NCBI RefSeq assembly: GCF_000502835.1
Contig: NZ_AYVL01000025.1
Span: 72,544-107,905, forward strand
DNA: 35,362 nt
Source: Mesorhizobium sp. LSJC280B00
Lineage (GTDB): Bacteria; Pseudomonadota; Alphaproteobacteria; Rhizobiales; Rhizobiaceae
Reading direction: 5' to 3'
This document shows, one piece after another, positions 1 to 6,386 of this stretch (within the stretch, counting starts at the first letter, position 1; each line of letters begins with the position of its first letter). The notes under the pieces were generated by a model. That model was not told the DNA's origin, made no database searches, and saw only the letters and a program-made list of their open reading frames with translations. Both the position numbers and the translations under genes were made by a program.

Positions 1-222
1 CCGGTCTACGTGAAGACGAAACGTCCGGGCATTCGCAATGGGGTCAGCCACGTCGAGGGAGCCGCCGAGGAACTCATGGCGTGGGACACAAAGGGCCCGA
101 AGTGGACCAAGGCTGTCCAATCCTGCGTCGATGCGTTCGAGGGCAGAGCCTCCCCCCAAGAGGTCCGTGAAGCCTTCGAGGCGGCTGCCAAGGAGGCCAA
201 CGTGTATCTCTCCCCTGAGTAG
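1..222 (+). CDS. DUF982 family protein, copy 1 of 3 (5' end outside window)
   Basis: The frame is open from the first base and ends at TAG 220-222, so the start lies left of the window; by alignment with copy 2 about eight codons are missing. The visible 73 residues read PVYVKTKRPG... through a conserved GPKWTKAV stretch to AAKEANVYLSPE. This pattern (PV.V at the start, a central W....GP.W..A...C, then AF.AAA.EA near the end) fits DUF982, a family of roughly 80-residue proteins of unknown function found mainly in rhizobia. No membrane segment or signal peptide is visible, so it is probably cytosolic. It is the first visible unit of a tandem array, and its stop codon is part of the ribosome-binding site of the next copy. 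The function is unknown; the family call rests on remembered pattern. Confidence 0.75.
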   Translation, partial: PVYVKTKRPGIRNGVSHVEGAAEELMAWDTKGPKWTKAVQSCVDAFEGRASPQEVREAFEAAAKEANVYLSPE

Positions 223-230
223 GAGGTATC

Positions 231-476
231 ATGGCAACCCATTGGTTCGTCCCTCCGGTGTTCGTGAAGAGTGAAACCGGCGTCAGGCATGGGTGCAACA
301 ATGCGAGGGCAGCCCTTGAGCAGCTCAAGACGTGGACCCGGAGAGGACCTCGCTGGCACAAGGCGGTGACGCTGTGCCTGTCAGATCTGGAGGGCGATCC
401 GATTGACCCTCAGGTCGTCCGAAAGGCCTTTGAGGCTGCCGCCAAGGAAGCCAAGATGTATCTCTCCCCTGAGTAG
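231..476 (+). CDS. DUF982 family protein, copy 2 of 3
   Basis: This is an 81-residue protein starting MATHWFVPPVFVK and ending AAKEAKMYLSPE, the only complete copy of normal length in the array. The ATG at 231 is preceded by AGGAGG, which overlaps the TAG stop of copy 1 (TAGGAGG at 220-226), so translation is probably coupled. The central region keeps GPRWHKAV and a Cys, as in the other copies. The charged and Trp-rich middle with an Ala/Glu-rich end suggests a small helical cytosolic protein. The DUF982 function is unknown. Codon use resembles the flanking genes, so there is no sign of recent transfer. Confidence is high that it is a gene and moderate for the family name. Confidence 0.8.
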   Translation: MATHWFVPPVFVKSETGVRHGCNNARAALEQLKTWTRRGPRWHKAVTLCLSDLEGDPIDPQVVRKAFEAAAKEAKMYLSPE

Positions 477-484
477 GAGGTGTT

Positions 485-820
485 GTGGCAACCCATTGGT
501 TCTCCCCTCCGGTGTACGTCAAGACCGACCGACCTGGGGTCACCTGCCGGTGCAACAATGTCGAGGGTGCCGCCGAGGAACTCCTGAAGTGGACCAAGAT
601 GGGGCCCAAGTGGCGGAAGGCTGTGCAACTATGCATCGAAGCCGGCGAGGATCGGGCGACCCCCGAGGAGGCTCGTAAGGCCTTCGGGGCTGGTGCTAAG
701 GAGGAGGAGGGGATGTTCGTGCGAAACGTTGAATGTCGCGAACTGGCGCAAATTAGTTCCCACCTGAGCGTAGAAGAAGATCCATGTACGACGGGTACAT
801 CCCATGACATTGTATGGTAG
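485..820 (+). CDS. DUF982 family protein, copy 3 of 3, with extended C-terminus
   Basis: The likely start is GTG at 485, where copy 2 has ATG, again behind a TAGGAGG that merges the upstream stop with the Shine-Dalgarno sequence. Residues 1-75 align with the other copies (ATHWFSPPVYVK, GPKWRKAV). The array ends at about base 720: the conserved YLSPE-stop is absent and the frame reads about 30 further codons, rich in Cys, Ser and Thr, with no likeness to the family. The extension overlaps a small palindrome at 784-800, so it may be translated intergenic DNA after loss of the original stop. The protein may still be functional through its conserved core. The function is unknown. Confidence 0.6.
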   Translation: MATHWFSPPVYVKTDRPGVTCRCNNVEGAAEELLKWTKMGPKWRKAVQLCIEAGEDRATPEEARKAFGAGAKEEEGMFVRNVECRELAQISSHLSVEEDPCTTGTSHDIVW

Positions 821-874
821 CAACGCTGATCGCGTCTGTGCCGACCGGCGGCGGACGGTTGCAGCACGTTTCGT

Positions 875-1582
875 ATGCTGATTGTCGCGATGGCGAGCGG
901 CATGGATTTTGGAAGGGATATGAGAGCCAGCACTTCAGGACCTCCCGGTGACGAGGCGTACTCCACCCGCAGCAGAATCAAAGAGGTCGCGGCCGAGTTC
1001 TATGTCCTGCGCGGCCACGACGGTTTCAGCTTCGGCGATATAGCGATCGCGATCGGCACGACGCGTGCCAACATCCACCATCACTTCGGCAACAAGCGTC
1101 AATTGATGGAGGAATTGATCGCGGACTTCGCCGCCAACGCCGAGGCCCGGATCAAGCGCTTCTGGACGACGCCCGACATTCGGTTCTTCGACCGGCTCGA
1201 TATGCAGCTCGAGGATCTGCGCCGCTTCTATGAGCATTTCAACGCTGAGACGGGAGCCCGCAATATGTGGAGCCCGCTTTCGCGCCTTCGCCACGACCTC
1301 CCAGTTCTCGGCGAACCAGCCGAACATGCCCTCGAGCGTGTCAACCGGGTCTATGAACAGAGCCTACGCCATGCGGTGGACCAGGCTGTGAAGGATGGAG
1401 AATTTTCTCCCGACACGCTCAGGGACGAGCTCGTGCACATGCTGCGCATTACCCTTCTGTCCTGTCCACCGACGACGCAGGACACCGGAAGCTTCGACGA
1501 GGTCGCTAGGACCTTCGCAGCACTGGCCGCGATCATCCGCGCCGCTTGGCAGGATGCCGGGAAGGGCTCGGGTCGAGGCTAG
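875..1582 (+). CDS. TetR/AcrR family transcriptional regulator
   Basis: This is a 235-residue protein if started at ATG 875. An internal ATG at 920 (residue 16) has GGAAGGG just upstream but with short spacing, and the DNA-binding domain begins only after it, so either start is possible. The N-terminal helix-turn-helix is clear: STRSRIKEVAAEFYVLRG, then FSFGDIAIAIGTTRANIHHH and FGNKRQLMEELI, the usual TetR_N layout over roughly residues 28-80. The rest is an all-helical ligand-binding domain with no recognisable effector. It lies 111 bp upstream of a TauD-type dioxygenase gene on the same strand, and that gap holds a 20-bp dyad that suits a TetR dimer. I infer that it represses the dioxygenase and ABC transporter genes downstream; the ligand is unknown. 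Confidence 0.9.
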   Translation: MLIVAMASGMDFGRDMRASTSGPPGDEAYSTRSRIKEVAAEFYVLRGHDGFSFGDIAIAIGTTRANIHHHFGNKRQLMEELIADFAANAEARIKRFWTTPDIRFFDRLDMQLEDLRRFYEHFNAETGARNMWSPLSRLRHDLPVLGEPAEHALERVNRVYEQSLRHAVDQAVKDGEFSPDTLRDELVHMLRITLLSCPPTTQDTGSFDEVARTFAALAAIIRAAWQDAGKGSGRG

Positions 1583-1610
1583 ACATCCGGTGGATCAAAG
1601 CGAGGGTGAG

Positions 1611-1655
1611 TTGACAGCCTTTGGCTTTCAAGTTACTTACTTACAGGTAAGTCAG
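1611..1655 (+). promoter_or_regulatory. Probable TetR operator and promoter region before the dioxygenase gene
   Basis: The dyad ACTTAC-AG-GTAAGT sits at 1639-1652 and extends, with one mismatched pair, to 20 bp at 1636-1655. A perfect TTGACA lies at 1611-1616, so the dyad covers the place where the -10 element would be; no good -10 is visible. A palindrome of about 20 bp in the promoter, directly after a tetR-type gene and before its presumed target, is the classic arrangement for repression. The promoter assignment is inference. Confidence 0.6.
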
Positions 1656-1693
1656 CCCATGATGGCGACGAGGCGCGTTTTAGGGAGGATCAC

Positions 1694-2557
1694 GTGCTGC
1701 GCGATGATGCATTCACCCGTTTCGAGGTCAGCCCCTTCACTGGGGCGCTCGGTGCAGAAATTCGTGGGATCGATCTGGCGAGCGCGAGCGAGGATGCCTT
1801 CCAGGACGTTCGCCGCGCGCTCTACAAATATCATGCGCTCGCCGTGCGCGATCAGGAGCTTGACGCCGCCGGCGTCCACAAGGTCGGCCGCCGGTTCGGA
1901 CCATTTAGCGGCAATCCGGTGCACACGCCGATCGACGGCTTCGACGATATTGTGCGCTTCGTGCGCGAGCCGGACGACACGGGCAAGGTGATCGGCGAGG
2001 ACTGGCACATGGACCTCGCCTGGCTACCGAAGCCACCGGGCATTACGATCCTCTACGGTGAAGAGGTGCCGCCGGTTGGCGGCGACACCTGCTTCTCCAG
2101 CCTCGAGAAGGCATATGACTCGCTTTCGCCGCGGCTGGTCGAGATCCTGCAAGGGCTGACGGGCGTTCATAGCGGCCGCGGGGTCTTCGCCATCAACGCG
2201 GCCCACAGCCGGCTCGGCGTCAAGGCCGATGTCGAGGCGATCGAGAATGCCGTCGTCGAGCATCCTGTGATCTGTCGCCACCCCGAGACTGGCCGGCGCT
2301 ATGTCTTCGTCAGCAGCGTGATGACCAATTTCAAGGGGATGACGGAGGAAGAAAGCAAGCCGATGATCGACTTCCTGATGGCGCGGGCTGTCCGGCCCGA
2401 GTTCAACTGCAGGCTGCGTTGGGAACCGAAGACGCTCGGTATGTGGAACAATCCCCATGTCCTGCACACCGCCATCAACGATTATCCCGGATATCGCCGG
2501 GTGATGTACAGAACAACGGTGGAGGGCACCGTTCCACTTGCCGCCGGGGACGGCTGA
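1694..2557 (+). CDS. TauD/TfdA-family Fe(II)/2-oxoglutarate-dependent dioxygenase
   Basis: This 287-residue protein is of normal length for the family. The GTG start at 1694 follows GGGAGG with 5-bp spacing. The iron-binding facial triad is visible as WHMDLAW (His105, Asp107) and MWNNPHVLHTAINDY (distal His258), and the 2-oxoglutarate-binding Arg lies in YRRVMYRTTVEG (Arg273). Family members hydroxylate a small substrate such as taurine, another sulfonate, a 2,4-D-like aryloxy acid or a short carboxylate, using 2-oxoglutarate and oxygen and releasing succinate and CO2. The substrate cannot be read here. A carbohydrate-type importer follows 24 bp downstream, which argues against simple taurine use, since taurine loci normally carry a TauABC-type importer. 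It is a cytosolic enzyme, probably controlled by the upstream TetR protein. Confidence 0.88.
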   Translation: MLRDDAFTRFEVSPFTGALGAEIRGIDLASASEDAFQDVRRALYKYHALAVRDQELDAAGVHKVGRRFGPFSGNPVHTPIDGFDDIVRFVREPDDTGKVIGEDWHMDLAWLPKPPGITILYGEEVPPVGGDTCFSSLEKAYDSLSPRLVEILQGLTGVHSGRGVFAINAAHSRLGVKADVEAIENAVVEHPVICRHPETGRRYVFVSSVMTNFKGMTEEESKPMIDFLMARAVRPEFNCRLRWEPKTLGMWNNPHVLHTAINDYPGYRRVMYRTTVEGTVPLAAGDG

Positions 2558-2581
2558 CACGCAACCGCTCAGGGAGGAGCA

Positions 2582-3529
2582 ATGGCATTTGGTTCCGAGG
2601 CGTCCGTCGGCCATAGGGGGGAAGGGGCGGCGGAAGCGGCTGGCGAGACCAAGAGGCGGCGCTTCGCGTTTTCGCCTGCCTACCTCTATGCGACGCCCGT
2701 GCACCTCCTGGTGCTTGGGATCATCGTGCTCCCCGCCATCTTCGTCCTGTGGCTGAGTTTCGAGGCCTCGTCATTCGGCCAATCGGCAACCTTCGTTGGG
2801 TTCGATAACTATATCCGCGTCCTCACCGATCCCTATTTTTGGGGTTCGGTCTGGAACACGGTCCTCGTCGTCGCCGTGGCGGTTCATATCGAACTGCTGC
2901 TCGGCCTTGGCCTGGCCCTGCTTTTCGCCTCCGGGCTTCCCCTCCAGCGCGTCATGCTCGTCGTGGTGCTCGCTCCCTACGCCATCAGCGAGGTGACGGC
3001 GGTCGCAATGTGGCGCTTCCTGTTCGATCCAGACGTCGGCCCGATCACGCTGATGCTGCGATACACCGGTCTGCCGACGCTCGACTGGACGTTCATCCCT
3101 TCTCACGGCCTCATCCTCGTCGGCCTGCTCACGATCTGGTTGCACCTGCCATTCACATTCATCATCCTCTATGCGGCACGGCTCGCGGTTCCGAAGGAGC
3201 TCTACGAGGCTGGGCGCACCGACGGAGCCAATGCGTTCCAGCTCTTCCGCAACATCACGCTGCCGCTTCTGGCGCCAGCGATGCTGATCGCGCTGCTGTT
3301 CCGCTACATCTTCGCCTTCCGCCTCTTTTCCGAGGTCTGGCTCCTGACCCAGGGCGGCCCGGCACGCACGACCGAGGTCGTTTCCGTTTATCTTTATCAG
3401 GAAGGCTTCCGCTACAACTCGTTCGGCACGGCGGCCGCGACGGCATGGATGATGGTCGTCATCTCGCTGCTTCTTGCGACTGGCTATGTGTGGCGGCTGC
3501 GCAAGGAATCCATGGCCAATGCGTTCTAG
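2582..3529 (+). CDS. Carbohydrate ABC transporter permease, MalF/UgpA type
   Basis: This is a 315-residue inner-membrane protein, started at ATG 2582 behind GGGAGG. A charged cytosolic N-terminus of about 30 residues precedes six predicted membrane segments; the first is HLLVLGIIVLPAIFVLWLSF at 41-60. The BPD_transp_1 coupling (EAA) loop is clear at residues 209-232: EAGRTDGANAFQLFRNITLP. The FDNYIRVLTDPYFW stretch after the first segment is typical of CUT1 sugar permeases. It pairs with the next gene, whose likely start overlaps this stop by 11 bp, and with the binding protein after that. The transported compound is unknown, possibly the substrate of the upstream dioxygenase. The usual MalK-type ATPase is absent from this cassette. 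Confidence 0.9.
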   Translation: MAFGSEASVGHRGEGAAEAAGETKRRRFAFSPAYLYATPVHLLVLGIIVLPAIFVLWLSFEASSFGQSATFVGFDNYIRVLTDPYFWGSVWNTVLVVAVAVHIELLLGLGLALLFASGLPLQRVMLVVVLAPYAISEVTAVAMWRFLFDPDVGPITLMLRYTGLPTLDWTFIPSHGLILVGLLTIWLHLPFTFIILYAARLAVPKELYEAGRTDGANAFQLFRNITLPLLAPAMLIALLFRYIFAFRLFSEVWLLTQGGPARTTEVVSVYLYQEGFRYNSFGTAAATAWMMVVISLLLATGYVWRLRKESMANAF

Positions 3530-4355
3530 GCGTCTCGCTATCGGTGCCGGAAAGATGCTCGCTGTTGCGGCAATCGTCGTCTGGTCATTGTTTCCGATCG
3601 GCTTCATCGTGCTCTCGTCGTTCAAACCCGGTCGCGAGATTTTCGCGGTTCCACCGGAGCTCTTCTTCGAACCGACCTTCGAGCACTACGCCTCGCTGTG
3701 GCACCGCTGGCCGGCCTTTTTCGACGGGCTCGTCAACAGCCTGGTCATCACCACCGGGGCGACGGCGCTTGCCGTCATGGCAAGTCTGCTCGCCGGTTTT
3801 GCCTACTCACGCTATCGAGGCGTCCGTTTCCTGGAGGGATCGGTGATGTTTCTGATCGGATCGCGGCTGATCCCGCCGATCGTCGTGACGCTGCCACTGT
3901 TCCCGGTCGTCAATCGGCTCGGGCTCAACGACACCCATCTGGTGCTGATCCTGCTTTACGCGACCTTCTTCGTCTCGCTCGGCACGCTTTTGATGCGGAC
4001 GTTCATCGATCAGGTGCCGCGCGAACTCGACGAGGCGGCCGTCCTCGACGGCGCGCGGCCGTTGACGATCCTTGTGAAGATCATCTTGCCGCTCGTAGCG
4101 CCCGGCATGCTCGCCGTCGCCGTCTTCGTCGTGGTCTTCGCGTGGAACGAGTTTCTGTTCGCCTATATCTTCACCGCCAACCACGCCAAGACCGCGCCTC
4201 TGGTCCTTTCGGAGATGATCAGTTCGATCGATGGCGTCGACTGGGGCGTCCTCTTTGCTGCCTCTACCGTCCAATTGCTGCCGGTTCTCGTCTTCGTGGT
4301 CCTGATGAACCGGTTTCTCGTCGCCGGATTGACCGCCGGCGCGACCAAGGGGTGA
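3519..4355 (+). CDS. Carbohydrate ABC transporter permease, MalG/UgpE type
   Basis: This is the second half of the permease pair, 278 residues from ATG 3519 (MRSRRLAIGAGKML). The frame is open further upstream to TTG 3474, but that would run deep into the previous gene; 3519 gives the usual short N-terminus and an 11-bp overlap that suggests coupled translation. Six membrane segments are visible, starting with MLAVAAIVVWSLFPIGFIVL. The EAA loop, DEAAVLDGARPLTILVKIIL (about 171-190) followed by PLVAPG, is the canonical MalG form. A short periplasmic region after the first segment (SSFKPGREIF) is typical of the family. It should form the transmembrane channel with the upstream permease. Confidence 0.9.
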   Translation: MRSRRLAIGAGKMLAVAAIVVWSLFPIGFIVLSSFKPGREIFAVPPELFFEPTFEHYASLWHRWPAFFDGLVNSLVITTGATALAVMASLLAGFAYSRYRGVRFLEGSVMFLIGSRLIPPIVVTLPLFPVVNRLGLNDTHLVLILLYATFFVSLGTLLMRTFIDQVPRELDEAAVLDGARPLTILVKIILPLVAPGMLAVAVFVVVFAWNEFLFAYIFTANHAKTAPLVLSEMISSIDGVDWGVLFAASTVQLLPVLVFVVLMNRFLVAGLTAGATKG

Positions 4356-4383
4356 CGACGTCACCGAGAAAGGGAGGAAGACA

Positions 4384-5673
4384 ATGCCTTTGCACATGAC
4401 ACGCAGAGCCCTGCTGACGACGGCGATGGCCGCCGGCGCGACGGGTGCCTTGGGTCGGTTGGCCCATGCCCAGGTAAAGACGCTGAACGTGCTTTGCCAT
4501 CGCGTCCACCAAGCCAACCTGACGACCGGCGCCGCCGGCAATGTCATCAAGCCCTGGGAGGACAAGAACGATGCCCAGATATCCTGGACCACGCTCGACA
4601 GCAATCCGCTCCAGGACCGGCTATTCCGGGAGGCGAGCCTGAGCGAGACCGATTTCAACGTCGGCTATGTCATCGACAACCGCATGACGTCGCAGATCGC
4701 CTCGCTGTTCGAGCCGCTCGACGATCTCCGGAAAGCCGAGCCGATCGAGGATTTTGACGATATCGCCGAGGGCCTGCGCCAGTCGATGACCGTCGGCGGC
4801 AAGCTCGTCGGCGTTCCGGTGCGCCATGCTACGCAGGGGCTTTTCTACAACGAGGAGCTGCTTCAGGAGGCCGGCATTTCGGCGCCACCGAACACGCTGG
4901 AGGAGTTGGTCGAGCAGGCGAAGAAGCTGACCTTCACCTCCAGGTCCGGCACGCCCGTCGTCGGCATGATCCTTGCGAGTGACCTCGCCGTCTTCCCGGT
5001 CATGTTCGCCCGCGCCTTCGGCGGCGATTTCATCGACAAGCAGTTCAAGGTGGTCCCCGATCCGGAGGCGATGGAAAAAGGCCTGTCCGTGCTTGCCGAC
5101 CTCTTCAAGGCCGGCGCGCTGCCCCGCAGCTATGCCACAACGCGCAACGACGACATGGTGACGTGGATGCAGCAGGGGCGCGCTGCCTTCGCGGTGCTGC
5201 CTTTCGCCCGCTACGCGCAGCTCAACAACAAGGAACAGTCGACCGCACCGGGAAAGATCAAGGCGATCGAGTTCCCCGGCTCCAAAACCCTCAGCAGCGG
5301 TCACGAAATGCATCCGGTCGTCGAATCCTGGGCGATGGCCATTCCCGCCAATTCGACGGACAAGAAGCTCTCCTGGAGCTACATCCGCTTCGTAGCGAGC
5401 AAGGCCGCCACACTCGACATGGCGCGCAACGGCAATGGCCCCGTCCGCACCTCGACCTATGCCGAGCCGTCGTTCGCCGGGTCGCTGCCGCAGGCGAAGG
5501 TCGAGGCTGCCGCGCTCGCCAAAGCGCGACCGGCCTTCCCGGCTTTTCCCGAAGCCGCTCGCGCTCAGTCGACGTTTCTCGAGGAGGTTCAGCTCGCTGT
5601 CCTCGGTCGCAAGAGCCCGAAGGAAGCGGTCGCCGCCATTGTCGATCGCGTCAAGCCGCTGATGCCAGCGTAA
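4384..5673 (+). CDS. ABC transporter substrate-binding protein (sugar type), probable Tat export
   Basis: This 429-residue protein starts at ATG 4384 behind GGGAGG. The N-terminus has twin arginines (TRRALLTT), a weakly hydrophobic stretch and a likely cleavage site at AHA-Q near residue 30, so export by the Tat route is probable. The body fits the large MalE/UgpB-like solute-binding fold: GVPVRHATQGLFYNEELLQE is the typical strand-helix region, with PNTLEELVEQAKKL after it. It is the last gene of the dioxygenase/ABC cassette, 28 bp after the second permease gene, and a 9-bp stem-loop follows its stop. The ligand cannot be predicted; the substrate of the upstream TauD-type enzyme is the natural guess. 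Confidence 0.88.
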   Translation: MPLHMTRRALLTTAMAAGATGALGRLAHAQVKTLNVLCHRVHQANLTTGAAGNVIKPWEDKNDAQISWTTLDSNPLQDRLFREASLSETDFNVGYVIDNRMTSQIASLFEPLDDLRKAEPIEDFDDIAEGLRQSMTVGGKLVGVPVRHATQGLFYNEELLQEAGISAPPNTLEELVEQAKKLTFTSRSGTPVVGMILASDLAVFPVMFARAFGGDFIDKQFKVVPDPEAMEKGLSVLADLFKAGALPRSYATTRNDDMVTWMQQGRAAFAVLPFARYAQLNNKEQSTAPGKIKAIEFPGSKTLSSGHEMHPVVESWAMAIPANSTDKKLSWSYIRFVASKAATLDMARNGNGPVRTSTYAEPSFAGSLPQAKVEAAALAKARPAFPAFPEAARAQSTFLEEVQLAVLGRKSPKEAVAAIVDRVKPLMPA

Positions 5674-5694
5674 TCGTACGGGCCACGTCGCCAA

Positions 5695-5718
5695 GTCGCC
5701 TGGTACTTGCCAGGCGAC
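5695..5718 (+). terminator. Stem-loop after the ABC cassette
   Basis: A perfect 9-bp stem, GTCGCCTGG / CCAGGCGAC, with a 6-nt loop (TACTTG) lies 22 bp after the binding-protein stop. No T-run follows, so it may be a weak or factor-dependent terminator or an mRNA 3' end stabiliser. Confidence 0.55.
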
Positions 5719-5919
5719 CAACCGGCGAGGATCAGCACGGTCGTAAAGTGGTCGTCGGGTGAGGCGATGTTCCATGGACCTGAATTCGATCGCGCGAGCT
5801 CAGGACTGCCTGGCAGTGCGCTGGCGCAGATAGCAGGTTCATCGCACCGCCGCCGATATCCCACTACGCGGCATAGGCATGGCCGCTGACCGTGGGCGAC
5901 TCCCCATGATCGAGGTCGC

Positions 5920-6288
5920 CTTGGCACGCGTTTGCCGCATTTCGCGGTCGGGCGTGCCGGCCAGCGGATTTCGAGTCTCCATTTGTGCGATCGCGATCTT
6001 CTTCTCCTCTGCGCCGACGAAGCATGGTGTCAGGCCGCTGACGCCATAAGCCAACGCCTCGGAATGCCGCTGACCTGCCACGCCTTGGGTGCCAATGACG
6101 ATCTGATTGACTTGGACCATCGGTGGCCTTCCGCGCTCGGGTTTGAAAGGGGCGGTGCCGCCTTGGTCAGGCCGGACGGCTTTGTCGCGTGGCGGTCAAC
6201 GCACGGTGTGCCTGATCCTGTAGAGATGCTGATCGAAACACTTGATGGGTTCGGTTTCCACACACAGGCACACGAACACCATCGGTGA
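5920..6288 (+). pseudogene. C-terminal remnant of an aromatic-ring FAD monooxygenase
   Basis: The frame reads GTRLPHFAV ... WCQAADAISQRLGMPL ... GGAALVRPDGFVAWRS and ends at TGA 6286-6288. This is the thioredoxin-like C-terminal end of PheA/TfdB/MhpA-type flavin hydroxylases: R.PH, then a W..A....GIPL segment, then LVRPDG.VAWR. The N-terminal two-thirds, with the FAD GxGxxG and DG motifs, is missing: an in-frame TGA lies at 5887-5889 and nothing upstream resembles the family. There is no ribosome-binding site before TTG 5932. I read it as the tail of a deleted gene. The full-length enzyme would hydroxylate a phenolic ring; the fragment cannot. Confidence 0.65.
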
Positions 6289-6299
6289 GCGGCGGCGAG

Positions 6300-6370
6300 T
6301 GCAGATGCCTCCCGCCTTCGGGCATGACTTCCTTGCCGATGCCAACACTGGGAATGACAGCGATGTCCAG
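6300..6370 (-). pseudogene. N-terminal remnant of a second tartrate/isopropylmalate-type dehydrogenase
   Basis: Read on the minus strand, the bases right after the tartrate dehydrogenase stop give AAGGAG (a good ribosome-binding site), then CTG where a start would be, then DIAVIPSVGIGKEVMPEGG. This matches the start of this enzyme family (IAxIPGDGIGKEV) and resembles the intact neighbour (RIAAIPGDGIGKEVV). The nucleotide-site GD has become SV and the start ATG appears changed to CTG; homology fades after about 25 codons. It looks like the stump of a deleted paralogue. Confidence 0.6.
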
Positions 6371-6386
6371 GCGCTTGCTCCTTTTC

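Larger units (their letters stand above)
1..720 (+). repeat. Tandem gene array, 254-bp period, three DUF982 units
   Basis: Base 1 aligns with base 255 and with base 509, and the stops of copies 1 and 2 (222, 476) and the starts of copies 2 and 3 (231, 485) are each exactly 254 bp apart. Conservation is strongest across the junctions: TATCTCTCCCCTGAGTAGGA and TGGCAACCCATTGGTT recur almost unchanged, while the gene bodies have diverged to clearly different proteins. The array may continue to the left of the window. Confidence 0.85.

Noticed and set aside
1..820. CRISPR-like array
   Set aside because: The 254-bp repeats are protein-coding and diverged, not short direct repeats with unique spacers.
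3474..3518. Upstream TTG start for the second permease gene
   Set aside because: It would add 15 residues without a membrane signal and lengthen the overlap to 56 bp; ATG 3519 gives the normal N-terminus.
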